A stretch of 64,000 nt of DNA from an uncultured Lachnospiraceae bacterium (GTDB lineage: Bacteria; Bacillota; Clostridia; Lachnospirales; Lachnospiraceae). This document shows positions 43,556-53,473 of this stretch, one piece after another. Made by a program: the position numbers and the translations under genes. Position 1 is the first letter of the stretch. The number at the start of each line of letters is the position of its first letter. The notes beneath the pieces were generated by a model that saw nothing but the letters and a program-made list of their open reading frames with translations, searched no databases and had not been told where the DNA came from. The stretch lies in contig CANOKL010000009.1 in the NCBI GenBank assembly GCA_947566645.1, positions 42,908 through 106,907 on the forward strand. Reading direction: 5' to 3'.

Positions 43556-43711
43556 ATGAATGAAGAGAGAGAAATCAAAGAATTTACGGCGAAGTTCAAA
43601 AAATTGACGGAACCAAATCAAAGGTATGTCGTCGCGATACAACAGGCATTGATTTTTGCGCAGGATGTGGAAAAGAAGACAAAGAAGAAACAGTGTGACA
43701 GAATATACTGA
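43556..43711 (+). CDS. Small divergent ORF beside the repressor, 51 residues
   Basis: ATG at 43556 with AGGAGG ten bases upstream, TGA at 43709-43711. The product (MNEEREIKEFTAKFKKLTEP, then NQRYVVAIQQALIFAQDVEK and a lysine-rich end) is a charged helical protein. Comparable short proteins often sit opposite XRE repressors in Firmicutes mobile DNA. The repeated operator covers its promoter. It could be an anti-repressor or a regulatory switch protein, but nothing in the sequence proves a function. Bases 43712-43998 downstream hold no further recognisable gene. Confidence 0.6.
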   Translation: MNEEREIKEFTAKFKKLTEPNQRYVVAIQQALIFAQDVEKKTKKKQCDRIY

Positions 43712-43998
43712 GGGAGCGAAGATAGAGTCTGCAATAGTCTGTAAGATGAAATCTTTGGTTCCTGTCCGCGGTAACCTTTAGGTGATTTATATTGACTGCT
43801 GTTGCCATTGCAGTGGTGGCAGAGTAGTCTGAGGAGCTTTATGCCTGGTGCACGGAAAGCTATAACTCTGTGTATCGTTTGCAACGAGGTATATGTCAAA
43901 AACGACATTTCAGCGTCGAGTTTTGTATGAGGGGTGGATTTTTGGAAAAATATGCTGTATTTTTTGTGTAGAATACTCGAAGAAAGGAAGAGAATGAT

Positions 43999-46440
43999 AT
44001 GAAGAATTTTAAAAAGACGATGTCCACAATCATTGTTATAGCACTGACATGTGTAACATGTCAGTCTTTGGCAGCAGCAGAAGAGCAGCCAATTGAACAG
44101 GAAGAAGCGTTAGCTGATGGACATGAGGATACTATGCTCGGTATATATAATGGAGCAGAGGAGACAGGGGGTGAAGGAGCTATAGATTCAAATGAGGGCG
44201 AATCATATGGGCAAGAACAAAGGTCTTTGATGAAGGACGAAAGTGGTTATGAGGAGAATTTATCACATCAAAGTGAAAAGTACAGTTCGAACAATGAGAG
44301 AAGCCAGGATAGCCTGGAAGGAATGTCTGGAACCTGGGGCTACAATTTGAAATGGGTTTTGGATGACCAGATGACACTTACAATTTCCGGTGAAGGAGAG
44401 ATGGATAATTTCGACTATGATGAGCTTGATGCATGGAGAAGCAAAGAAATTATTGAAGCAATAAAAAAAGTTGTGATTAAAGAAGGGGTAACAAGTATTA
44501 GTGACCGGGCGTTTTGTGAATGTAAAGGTTTGACAGAGGCTGAGATTCCAGACAGTGTCGTAGAAATAGGTGATTTTGCCTTTGGCGGAACAATTTTGGA
44601 AACATTGGATATTCCTGCTAGTGTAACGAGTTTTGGCATAGGTGTATTTGATGTTAGTAAAAATTTATTGTCCATTAATGTAGCTCCTGAAAATGAGATT
44701 CTGACTTCAGAGAATGGGGTGCTATACGACAAAGAAAAGAAGACTCTGATAAAGTATCCATGTAGAAAATCAGATACTTCATATAATATTCCAGTTGGAG
44801 TAGAGGCGATTAGCCATTATGCATTTGAACACAGCAGTAACTTAAAGGAGATCGTGATTCCGGACAGTGTTACCGAAATTAATTGGGCTACTTTTTGGGA
44901 GTGTACTGGTTTGACAAATATTAAAATCCCACACGCTGTAGAATGTATACCAAAGGAGCTGTTTTATGGATGCAGTAGCTTGATGAATGTGGATTTGCCG
45001 GATTCTATTACATCTCTTGGAAGCGACTCTTTTGCATGGTGTACAAGCCTAACAGATATAAAACTGCCAGATTCCCTTACATATCTTGGAGAGAATGCAT
45101 TTCAGGAATGCAATAGTTTGAAAAGTGTAGTTATTCCTAGCCTTATTACGAAGATTCAAAGAGGAACATTCGAAAATTGCACTAGCCTGACCAATATCAC
45201 CATTCCTAAAAGTGTAACTGAGATTGAAGCGGTTGAATTATTTGGAGAAGGGGTATTTGAAGGGTGTAGCAGTATGCAGGCTTTTAATGTCGAACCTGGT
45301 AATGAATTTTATGCATCGGAAGACGGGATCTTATATGACAAGAATAAAACCCAGTTAATAAAATATCCAAGTAAAAAGAGCGGTAATGCATTCATCATTT
45401 CAAATACAGTGACAAAAATATGGAACAGGGCATTTGAAGAGTGTGTATTATTGAAAGAAATAACGATTCCAAACAGTGTGAAAGGGATAGGGACAGCGGC
45501 ATTTGAAAATTGCAGTTCACTGGCTGGGATAACCATTCCCAATGGCATAACGACTATTTACAAAGATACATTCCAGGGGTGCAGCGGACTGTTAGATATA
45601 GCATTACCAGATAGCCTTAAATATATTTCCGACAATGCATTCTTTTCCTGCTCCAGCCTTAAAAGGATAGTGATACCAGGAAGCGTAACAGAGATTTCCC
45701 GGTGGGCTTTTGCATACTGTGATGCTTTAGAGACGATTTGGTTTAAAGGGAATGCACCGTCCTTTGAACCTAGTGATTATTACGGAGTGTTTAAGGATGT
45801 AACAGCTACAGCATATTACCCGTCGAATAATAAGACATGGACTAAGTCTGTGCTTAAGGATTATGGTGGAAAGATAACATGGAAAGCAGGAGAACCGGAT
45901 TCTGCAAAGACGGAGAAAAAGGTTTCGAAAATTAAAATATCTGGAGTTTCTAAGAAAGTTGCAGCAGGAAAGAAGATTAAGCTGTCAGTGAAAGTTACTC
46001 CGTCCGATGCATCGAATAAAAAAATAGAGTGGAAATCCAGTAATAAAAAGGTTGCAAAAGTAACCTCGTCAGGTGTCGTTACCATGCAGAAAAAATCCGG
46101 AGGAAAGTCTGTGACGATTACGGCAACGGCAATGGATGGAAGTGGTCAGAAAGCAACCTGGAAACTTACTTCTATGAAAGGCATTGTAAAGAAGATTGAA
46201 ATTTTAGGAAAGAAATCTGTAAAGGCTGGCAGGTCTCTGAAACTGAAGGCAAAGGTTCAGGCAACAAAAAAAGCGAATACAAAGATAAAATGGACGAGCA
46301 GCAATAAGAAGTATGCCTCAGTAAACACCAAAGGAAAGGTAAAAACATACAGGGCAGGAAAAGGAAAGACCGTTAGGATAACAGCTGCTGCTACAGATGG
46401 AAGCAATAAAAAGAAATCTGTCACAATAAAAATCAAATAG
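43999..46440 (+). CDS. Secreted BspA-type leucine-rich repeat protein with Ig-like tail
   Basis: An 813-residue secreted protein. A signal peptide ends near LAAAEEQ (about residue 28), then an acidic low-complexity linker to residue 105. From about 110 to 605 it is a run of BspA/LRR_5 repeats with the pattern AFxxCxxLxxIxIPxSVTxI, each about 23 residues, interrupted by two segments of the form NPENEIxxSENGVLYDKxKxxLIKYP. A closing cap reads TATAYYPSNNKTWT. Two Big_2-type Ig-like domains end the protein, very rich in lysine. Likely an adhesin or matrix protein. GAAAGGAAGAG is the ribosome site. Confidence 0.88.
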   Translation: MKNFKKTMSTIIVIALTCVTCQSLAAAEEQPIEQEEALADGHEDTMLGIYNGAEETGGEGAIDSNEGESYGQEQRSLMKDESGYEENLSHQSEKYSSNNERSQDSLEGMSGTWGYNLKWVLDDQMTLTISGEGEMDNFDYDELDAWRSKEIIEAIKKVVIKEGVTSISDRAFCECKGLTEAEIPDSVVEIGDFAFGGTILETLDIPASVTSFGIGVFDVSKNLLSINVAPENEILTSENGVLYDKEKKTLIKYPCRKSDTSYNIPVGVEAISHYAFEHSSNLKEIVIPDSVTEINWATFWECTGLTNIKIPHAVECIPKELFYGCSSLMNVDLPDSITSLGSDSFAWCTSLTDIKLPDSLTYLGENAFQECNSLKSVVIPSLITKIQRGTFENCTSLTNITIPKSVTEIEAVELFGEGVFEGCSSMQAFNVEPGNEFYASEDGILYDKNKTQLIKYPSKKSGNAFIISNTVTKIWNRAFEECVLLKEITIPNSVKGIGTAAFENCSSLAGITIPNGITTIYKDTFQGCSGLLDIALPDSLKYISDNAFFSCSSLKRIVIPGSVTEISRWAFAYCDALETIWFKGNAPSFEPSDYYGVFKDVTATAYYPSNNKTWTKSVLKDYGGKITWKAGEPDSAKTEKKVSKIKISGVSKKVAAGKKIKLSVKVTPSDASNKKIEWKSSNKKVAKVTSSGVVTMQKKSGGKSVTITATAMDGSGQKATWKLTSMKGIVKKIEILGKKSVKAGRSLKLKAKVQATKKANTKIKWTSSNKKYASVNTKGKVKTYRAGKGKTVRITAAATDGSNKKKSVTIKIK

Positions 46441-46475
46441 CTATGATCAAGTAGGAAAGGGGGATAAAGATTAGA

Positions 46476-49400
46476 ATGAGAAAAAAACCAAAAATAAAAA
46501 TTATGCTTATTCTTGCAGTATTATTTGCAGGGATGGGAGCATTAGGAATGGGAATATCAGCAGAGGCTGCAGGACAATTATTGTGGCCTGTGCCAGGTCA
46601 TACGGGCAAGTCGCAGGGATATTCGTCATGGCATACGGGGATTGATATTAATGATTCATCTATTAATGGGGCTGCGGTAGTAGCGGCAACCTCTGGAACA
46701 GTAACGAATGTGTTTAAATGTTCGCACAATACTTACCATTGGTCAAATTCTTTTCCTACGTGCTGCTATGGATTTGGGACAGGAATTGTCATACGTGGTG
46801 ATGACGGAAGGTATTATCAGTATCCGCATATGCAGAGTGGAAGCATTCCGGCTTATGTCTATAAGGGAGCATATATTAAAACCGGGCAGCAGGTCGGAAG
46901 AGTCGGCAGTACAGGAAATGCAACAGGCCCGCATCTTCATTTTGCAATATCCAGAGGACCCTATTATGAGAATTTTGTAAATCCAGAGTACGAGAATTAT
47001 ATATATTCTCTGAATGAAAAACCAAATGCACCCTCGTATGTATCACTGGGAAGCAGTGATGTGGGTATCGGTGATGCGATCTCGGCGAGCTGGCCGGCGG
47101 TATCGGGTGCAGCTGATTATCAGGTGAACCTTATATGTACCACGAATAGTGCGTTCAACCAGAGTAAATCGGTCGGTGGAACCAGTGCATCCTTTGATGT
47201 TCGTAATCCTGGCACATACCAGATTCGGGTAGCAGCCCGGAACTCTTCTGGTTCCAGTTCAGCCACGGCCTCCGGAAACGGGACTGTCCACAAAAACATC
47301 ACAGTAAAGTATGTTGACTGGGATGGAACCGTACTGAGCACTCAAAGTGTCAAGTGGGGAGGAAGCGGTACAAAGCCGGGCGCTCTGTCAAGAGAAGGGT
47401 ATACCTTCGAGGGATGGAGTGATGAAGGAAAGGGATTAAAAGGAGACACAACCATCACAGCCCAGTACAAAATTAAGACCTACTCCGTCACCTTTACAGA
47501 CTATGCAGGAAATACGATTGGAAAAGTCCAGAGAATTGAGCACGGAAAAGAAGCGCAGGCGCCAGCCGATGTTCCGGTGAAGGATGGGTATATTTTCACT
47601 GGTTGGAGTTCAGAGGACTACAAATGTGTAAAAAGTGCACTCACTATTAAGGCTGTCTATGTATGGGAAAATGTAGATCTTCCTATTATAACCAAAATTC
47701 TCTCAGCGAAGCGGAACGATGAGGCGACAGGATATGATATTTCTATCCAGATGAGCAATTTTCCTAACACATTTACAAAAGGAAAGATTGTGACCACATT
47801 GAAGACAAAGGGTGGAAAAATGGTTGCCTCTGAAACAGACGCGATCAGCCTGCCCTCGTCAGGGGAACTGAAAAAGGATATCTTCGTGTTATATTCAGGT
47901 GTAGCATCAACCGTAGAAGTATCCATGGTCGGAGTCGTTGATGATAATACTACCGGGACACCAAAATCAAAGGCTGTGACAGGAAAGATTGATACAGGAA
48001 AGTCATGGTCAGACTGGAGCGCCAATCCTACGCCCTCCGGTGAGGAGTATCTTACAGAATCCAGGACAGAATACAGATATAAGGATAAGAAGACGGTAAG
48101 AGCCGTATCAAAACCGGGAACACCGGCTGGATATGTCTATGAGGGTGTTAAGGCGACAGGAACTTATACCGGGTATGGCGGCTGGACAGAATTCTGGGTA
48201 GATCCCCTTTACGGTAATGCCTTAACCCAGGTGGAGACATGTATAGGATACCGATATTATACATTTGTATGTCCGGCATGCGGAACCAGGGATCCTTATT
48301 CCACTCCTTGTTCCAACTGCGGCAGCGGAGGAATGTACTGGGAGGAAGCATGGGGAACCTGTAAAGGGGTTGATTACGGACCCGGATATACAAGAATGGA
48401 TTCCGCAAAGGGAAGAATTTATTGGAAAAATAAGTACTGGTATTTTGAATTTGACGGGACAGGAAATGGACAGGGCGGAACCGGTCAGCCGACCCATACA
48501 CTGTACCGCCGCAGGACAAGACAGGAATATTATGATTATACATACTGGCCGTCAAATTACAGCAGCTGGCAGGGGACGGCTGTGACAGCCAGTGACAGCA
48601 GAAAAGTGGAAACGCGCACCGCATACCGGTTTAAAAGCATTTCCACAGAGGTTCCATGTTACAACTATAAGAGATACAAATACCAGAATCTGAATAACGG
48701 GAAAACGATCTATGCCTATACAAGCGCATACGCGGACAGCCAGGACTATCCGGGAGAATGGGAGTACAACCAGTCTTTTTCACAGCTGAAGGCACATTCT
48801 ACCGTGGAAGACGGAATCGTTGTATATAACGGTATCGGCGAGAATTCCTGGTACCGCGCGGATATTAACAAGGAAGGAAATTCCACAGTCTTTGAAACGA
48901 CATCAACTCTGGAGGATACCCAGGGGACTGAGAGAAAGATTGAAGGAAAGGTAGAAGGAGTCAGCGGAAAAAGAGCCACACTATTAGTCTATAAGGGGAA
49001 AAATGAGGATCCCACAGCCAGTCAGATTGAGTATGCCGGTCAGACGGCTCTTGATGAAAATGGAAATTACAGCTTCACATTCATAACAAAGGAAGAACCA
49101 TCTGTTGAGACCGGAGATTTTGTGGTGACGCTGGGAATAGAAGGCTCGACAAATTACATGAATATTGGAACCATTGAAGCACCGAAGCCGGTTTATTCTG
49201 TGGAGTTCGCAGATGAAGAGGGGAATACCATCAGTGAGCAGAATGTGGTAGAAGGCGGGAATGCTGAGGCACCAGACGCACCGGAAAAGGAAGGATATGA
49301 ATTCATCGGATGGGACACAGGTCTCAAAAACATCCATTCCAATATGGTCGTGATGCCTCAATACAGAAAGCAGACTTGTACGGTTATTTTTGTAGACTGG

Positions 49401-52337
49401 GACAATACCGATCTGGCTGTAAAACAGTTTGCATATGGAGACAGGCTGTCTCTGGATGAGATTCCGGTAAAAGCCGGTCAGATCTTTAAAAAATGGATTG
49501 ACAAGGACAAACAGGAAGTTTCTGTAGTGACCCAGAACATGATCGTGACAGCTTCTTATGCTGATACGGAATATATAGTGACCTTTGTAGACTGGAACGG
49601 AGATGTTATCAGTGAGCAGAAGGTTGCATATGGGGAAAAAGCAGAGGTTCCAGAAGATCTGGGTGCTCCGGATGACATCAGAGTCTTCTCGGGATGGAGC
49701 AGTGAAGGTGCAGAACAGTATGTGACAGGTAATATGACCGTACAGCCTGTGGCAAAATTCAAGAAGACGGCAAAGGAGCCTGAATTCAGTGTGACTTCAG
49801 GTGTTTATAGTGATAAGCAAAAGGTGTTCCTGTCAAGCGATACACCGAAGGCCACCATTTATTACAGTAAGACAGAGATACCGCCAGAGGAGCAGGAGAT
49901 CTATTATCAGGATAAAGAAGCATTCCAGGTATATTCCTCACCGATCGTGGTGGAAGAGGATGCGGTTGTCTATGCATATGCAGCAGCAGAGAATGCGAAT
50001 GACAGTGAGATCTCCGGGACAAAGATTGAAATCAGAAAGGAAGGAGAAAGCATATCCGTCACGGATATCACACTTAACGAAAGCGAACTGGCTCTTGAGA
50101 CAGGTGAAACGGCAGAATTAACGGTAGCAGTACTGCCTAAGAATGCCACGGACAAGTCCGTAAAGTGGAAGAGCTCTGATGAAAGGATTGCGTCAGTTGA
50201 CCAGGACGGAACGGTTACAGCAATTGCACCGGGCACAGCGGTGATCGAAGCAGCGGCCCGGGACGGAAGTAATGTAAAGGCATCCTGTACTGTAACAGTT
50301 GGAAGTGAAAAGAAAGAGCAGGAGATCAGCGGACAGAACAGATATGAAAAGACCTTTGGAGACGAAGACTTTTCCCTTGATGCAGAGCTGACAGCCGGTG
50401 ACGGTAAGCTTACATACCGGTCCGATGATGAAGCGGTTGCGGTTATTTCCGATCAGGGAAAGGTTACCATCAAGGGTGCAGGGACTACCCAGATCCGGGT
50501 TACTGCTTCGGCAACAGCACAATACAAAAAGACAGAAAAGGTTATTACCCTGACTGTGAAAAAGGCTGTGCCGGATCTGCAGTGCAGTATTTCCAAAGAG
50601 GAAATCAAGGTCGGCCAGGCAGCGAAGCTGTCAATCAGCGCCAGTGTGGAAGGAGTGCTGTTCAGCTCGGATGATGAAAGCATAGCTTCCGTATCAGAAG
50701 ATGGAAAAGTATCAGGCATTTCACCTGGAACTACCTATCTTACCGTGACAGTGCCGGAGAGCGGGAACTATAAAAAGGCTGAGACAAAGATCAGGATCAC
50801 CGTTACGGCTCAGGAGGAAGCTGCTATTGATATGTCAGAGTGTAGCATAACCCTTTCCGGCAAGTCATTTGTATACAATGGGCAGGCAAAGGAGCCGGAG
50901 GTGTCGGTATTCTACAATGGTGAACAATTGCCGCAGAATGAGTATGTTGTATTCTACCGGAATAATATAAACCCTGGAACAGCAGTTGTCTCTGTATTTG
51001 CAGGAGGAGGTCAGTATACCGGATACAAGGAAGCGGAATTCACCATCAGGCCCCAGGCATCTGAAGGGCAGACAGAGATTGCAGACGGTGAATACAAGGA
51101 AAGCGACTTGACAGAAATTGAGATCAAAGCAGGCGTAACGTCAATTGGAAGTGAGGCATTTGCTTACTGTATGGATCTGACGGAAATCCATTTCTTCGGT
51201 AATGTACCGGAGATCGCAGAGGATGCGTTTACAGAGGTTACGGCAAAAGCATATTACCCGGCAAGCGACAATACATGGACACTGGATAAGCTGAAAGGCT
51301 ATGGCGGTTCGATTGAATGGGTTCCGTGGGATATCTCCACAGGTGAGGTCGTAAAACGGAATATTGCCGCCAGAAAGATTGAGATATCTGCCGGGGAGTA
51401 CGTGTACACCGGAGAGGCGTTTGAGCCGGAAGTTATAGTAATGGATGGTGATCTTCAGCTGACCGCAGGAACGGATTATACCGTTACTTATGAGGATCAT
51501 ATAAATGCCGGAACCGGAAAAGTGCGGATAGAAGGAACCGGAAATTATGACGGAGTGTATGAGCAGGGATTTCTGATCAGCCCCCAGATGATTTCAGATT
51601 CGGGAGTGACGTTATCGGCAGACCACTTTGTATACAGCGGTCAGGCCATTACTCCGAAGGTAACCGTCAAAAACAGTGCAGGCAATAGCCTGGTAAAAGA
51701 TACGGATTATCAGATAACCTATGCCACAGGGCGGACGAATGCAGGGACATACAGTATTACTGTATCTGGCATCGGGAATTACTCCGGTGAGATTGTAAAA
51801 AAATTCACAGTAAGCCCGCAAAAGATTTCCCCATCAAGTGTGATACTTTATACCAGTACTTTCACATATAATAAGCGCACAGTTACTCCTGAAATCTTTG
51901 TAAGAAATGCGGACAGAAAAGGACTTGTGCAGAACAGAGACTATCAGGTGAGTTATACAGGAAACAGAAAGAATGTGGGAACTCACGGTATTACTGTATC
52001 CGGTAAAGGCAATTATTCGGGAAGTGTGACGAAGAGCTTTCGGATTAACCCTCCGAAGACGAAGCTCTCTAAGCTGAATGCAGGGAAACGGTCTGTAACA
52101 GTTAAGTGGAAGAAACAGACTCAGCAGGTGAGCGGCTATCAGATCCGGTATTCCAAAAAGTCTTCTATGAAAGGCTCTAAGACAGTTTGGGTTAAGTCCA
52201 GTAAGAAAGCGTCCAGAAAGATCACAAGGCTTAATTCGAAGAAAAGGTATTATTTCCAGATCAGAACGTATAAGTCTGTGAATGGGACGAAATATTATTC
52301 TGGCTGGTCTTCGAAGAAGAAGGTAACAGTGAAATAG
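46476..52337 (+). CDS. Giant secreted M23-peptidase multidomain surface protein
   Basis: 1953 residues. After a signal peptide (to about SAEAAG) comes an M23/LytM peptidase domain with zinc ligands His53 and Asp57 in HTGID and His155 in GPHLHFAIS, likely cutting peptidoglycan cross-links. Then follow an FN3-like domain, InlB-type B repeats (YVDWDGTVLSTQSVKWGGSG, and again near residues 340 and 915-1090), an insert with CPACGTRDPYSTPCSNCGSGG, a Big_2 domain, cadherin-like repeats, one BspA LRR cap (AYCMDLTEIHFFGN, TAKAYYPASDNTWT), four MBG-type repeats (FVYNGQAKEPEVSVFYNG and relatives) and a lysine-rich FN3-like end. It starts 35 bases after the LRR gene with no terminator between. Confidence 0.88.
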   Translation: MRKKPKIKIMLILAVLFAGMGALGMGISAEAAGQLLWPVPGHTGKSQGYSSWHTGIDINDSSINGAAVVAATSGTVTNVFKCSHNTYHWSNSFPTCCYGFGTGIVIRGDDGRYYQYPHMQSGSIPAYVYKGAYIKTGQQVGRVGSTGNATGPHLHFAISRGPYYENFVNPEYENYIYSLNEKPNAPSYVSLGSSDVGIGDAISASWPAVSGAADYQVNLICTTNSAFNQSKSVGGTSASFDVRNPGTYQIRVAARNSSGSSSATASGNGTVHKNITVKYVDWDGTVLSTQSVKWGGSGTKPGALSREGYTFEGWSDEGKGLKGDTTITAQYKIKTYSVTFTDYAGNTIGKVQRIEHGKEAQAPADVPVKDGYIFTGWSSEDYKCVKSALTIKAVYVWENVDLPIITKILSAKRNDEATGYDISIQMSNFPNTFTKGKIVTTLKTKGGKMVASETDAISLPSSGELKKDIFVLYSGVASTVEVSMVGVVDDNTTGTPKSKAVTGKIDTGKSWSDWSANPTPSGEEYLTESRTEYRYKDKKTVRAVSKPGTPAGYVYEGVKATGTYTGYGGWTEFWVDPLYGNALTQVETCIGYRYYTFVCPACGTRDPYSTPCSNCGSGGMYWEEAWGTCKGVDYGPGYTRMDSAKGRIYWKNKYWYFEFDGTGNGQGGTGQPTHTLYRRRTRQEYYDYTYWPSNYSSWQGTAVTASDSRKVETRTAYRFKSISTEVPCYNYKRYKYQNLNNGKTIYAYTSAYADSQDYPGEWEYNQSFSQLKAHSTVEDGIVVYNGIGENSWYRADINKEGNSTVFETTSTLEDTQGTERKIEGKVEGVSGKRATLLVYKGKNEDPTASQIEYAGQTALDENGNYSFTFITKEEPSVETGDFVVTLGIEGSTNYMNIGTIEAPKPVYSVEFADEEGNTISEQNVVEGGNAEAPDAPEKEGYEFIGWDTGLKNIHSNMVVMPQYRKQTCTVIFVDWDNTDLAVKQFAYGDRLSLDEIPVKAGQIFKKWIDKDKQEVSVVTQNMIVTASYADTEYIVTFVDWNGDVISEQKVAYGEKAEVPEDLGAPDDIRVFSGWSSEGAEQYVTGNMTVQPVAKFKKTAKEPEFSVTSGVYSDKQKVFLSSDTPKATIYYSKTEIPPEEQEIYYQDKEAFQVYSSPIVVEEDAVVYAYAAAENANDSEISGTKIEIRKEGESISVTDITLNESELALETGETAELTVAVLPKNATDKSVKWKSSDERIASVDQDGTVTAIAPGTAVIEAAARDGSNVKASCTVTVGSEKKEQEISGQNRYEKTFGDEDFSLDAELTAGDGKLTYRSDDEAVAVISDQGKVTIKGAGTTQIRVTASATAQYKKTEKVITLTVKKAVPDLQCSISKEEIKVGQAAKLSISASVEGVLFSSDDESIASVSEDGKVSGISPGTTYLTVTVPESGNYKKAETKIRITVTAQEEAAIDMSECSITLSGKSFVYNGQAKEPEVSVFYNGEQLPQNEYVVFYRNNINPGTAVVSVFAGGGQYTGYKEAEFTIRPQASEGQTEIADGEYKESDLTEIEIKAGVTSIGSEAFAYCMDLTEIHFFGNVPEIAEDAFTEVTAKAYYPASDNTWTLDKLKGYGGSIEWVPWDISTGEVVKRNIAARKIEISAGEYVYTGEAFEPEVIVMDGDLQLTAGTDYTVTYEDHINAGTGKVRIEGTGNYDGVYEQGFLISPQMISDSGVTLSADHFVYSGQAITPKVTVKNSAGNSLVKDTDYQITYATGRTNAGTYSITVSGIGNYSGEIVKKFTVSPQKISPSSVILYTSTFTYNKRTVTPEIFVRNADRKGLVQNRDYQVSYTGNRKNVGTHGITVSGKGNYSGSVTKSFRINPPKTKLSKLNAGKRSVTVKWKKQTQQVSGYQIRYSKKSSMKGSKTVWVKSSKKASRKITRLNSKKRYYFQIRTYKSVNGTKYYSGWSSKKKVTVK

Positions 52338-52385
52338 AGTTTTTGCAGAAGTTATGGGGATGTAGTGTAGTGAAATGAGATGGAG

Positions 52386-52421
52386 GGTTACCGTTTGCAG
52401 ACAGCGTTGCAGACGGTAACC
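52386..52421 (+). repeat. Inverted repeat with internal tandem TTGCAGAC
   Basis: GGTTACCGT (52386-52394) pairs with ACGGTAACC (52413-52421); between them TTGCAGAC occurs twice. No T-run follows, so it is a weak terminator at best, or an mRNA-stabilising hairpin between two secreted-protein genes. Confidence 0.55.
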
Positions 52422-52469
52422 TTGCCAAAAGAAAAGTAAAAAAGGAAATGACAAGGAGGCAGAGGGAAA

Positions 52470-53309
52470 ATGAAAAACAGGAAAATATGGATGGGTGTTG
52501 TATTGACATTGCTATGTACATTATTGATGGGAGTTAGTGTATTTGCGGCGAATACTACCATGAAAAACAAAAAGTGGGTAACCGGAGAATGCGGAGTTTT
52601 TGTGGATACGGATAAAGACGGGGTTGTTGATGACTTCAGAAGCAACGGAAAAGCATATTATAAGTTAAAAATACCAAAACAGGGTTATATTATGGTGGAT
52701 ATGAAGACATCGAAGCTTCCGAAACAAGAGGAGTATTCAAAATCTTTAGAGGATGACTGGGCATTTGCCACAAGTGTAACGCTTTTGAATTCATCAAAGA
52801 AAGAAGTGGATGAAAGTGTGTTTTCAACGGGAGAACGTAGCATTTGTTTCTCTTCAGCAGTAAAAAAAGGGACGTATTATCTTAGGGTTGAGGGAGAACA
52901 GAAGTATAAATTACGTTACACGTTTAAAGCTGTGGGGAAACTAAGCAAGGTGGGGAAAAGGGCTAAAAATGCACCAGGACTGAAAAAGGGGACTACAGCA
53001 AAAAATCTGCTTTATCCGGATCCGCAGATGAATGTTTATAAAATTTCTCTTACCAAGAAATCCAAAGTCAGTATTACAGTTCAGTCTAAGATTAAAAGTC
53101 TGAGCGGATTACGTGTTCAGCTTGCAGTAAAGAAAGGAAATAAGTATAGATTTGTTGATAAAAAAGGGAAAATCCTTTCAAATGATGATCTTATTTGGTG
53201 GCCGGTAGAGGGAAAAGGCAAGATTTCAGCAACATTGCCTAAAGGAATATATTATATTAAATTGTCTACCGTTGGAGGATCGGGATATTATACCTTGAAG
53301 TGGAAATAA
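52470..53309 (+). CDS. Secreted protein of unknown function, 279 residues
   Basis: A signal peptide (MKNRKIWMGVVLTLLCTLLM, cut after VFAA) leads two beta-sandwich-like units. Each ends with a related pattern: KKGTYYLRVEGEQKYKLRYTF near residue 135 and LPKGIYYIKLSTVGGSGYYTLKWK at the C-terminus, as in bacterial pre-peptidase C-terminal-like or carbohydrate-binding sandwiches. The second unit is basic. AAGGAGGCAGAGGG is the ribosome site. A decayed copy lies directly downstream. No catalytic motif is seen; binding to wall or glycan is plausible. Confidence 0.7.
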   Translation: MKNRKIWMGVVLTLLCTLLMGVSVFAANTTMKNKKWVTGECGVFVDTDKDGVVDDFRSNGKAYYKLKIPKQGYIMVDMKTSKLPKQEEYSKSLEDDWAFATSVTLLNSSKKEVDESVFSTGERSICFSSAVKKGTYYLRVEGEQKYKLRYTFKAVGKLSKVGKRAKNAPGLKKGTTAKNLLYPDPQMNVYKISLTKKSKVSITVQSKIKSLSGLRVQLAVKKGNKYRFVDKKGKILSNDDLIWWPVEGKGKISATLPKGIYYIKLSTVGGSGYYTLKWK

Positions 53310-53338
53310 GATTCATAAAATATGAGGAGGCAGTAAAG

Positions 53339-53460
53339 ATGAAAAATAGAATATGGATGGGATTTATATTGACAATATTATGCACTTGCCTAAAGGGACC
53401 TATTATATCAGGGTATCTGCTATGGGAGCATTAGGTTACTATACTGTGAAGTGGAAATAG
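53339..53460 (+). pseudogene. Internally deleted copy of the preceding secreted-protein gene
   Basis: ATG at 53339 with AGGAGG upstream encodes MKNRIWMGFILTILCT, the same signal peptide as the gene at 52470, then jumps into LPKGTYYIRVSAMGALGYYT and VKWK stop, the same C-terminus, but in another frame. About 720 bases of the middle are missing and the frame is broken, so this is a tandem duplicate that has collapsed. Confidence 0.85.
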
Positions 53461-53473
53461 AAGGCAACAAAGG

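Noticed and set aside
43596..43908. Two minus-strand frames between the small divergent ORF and the LRR gene
   Set aside because: No ribosome site, low-complexity text and overlap with the promoter-backed plus-strand small ORF.
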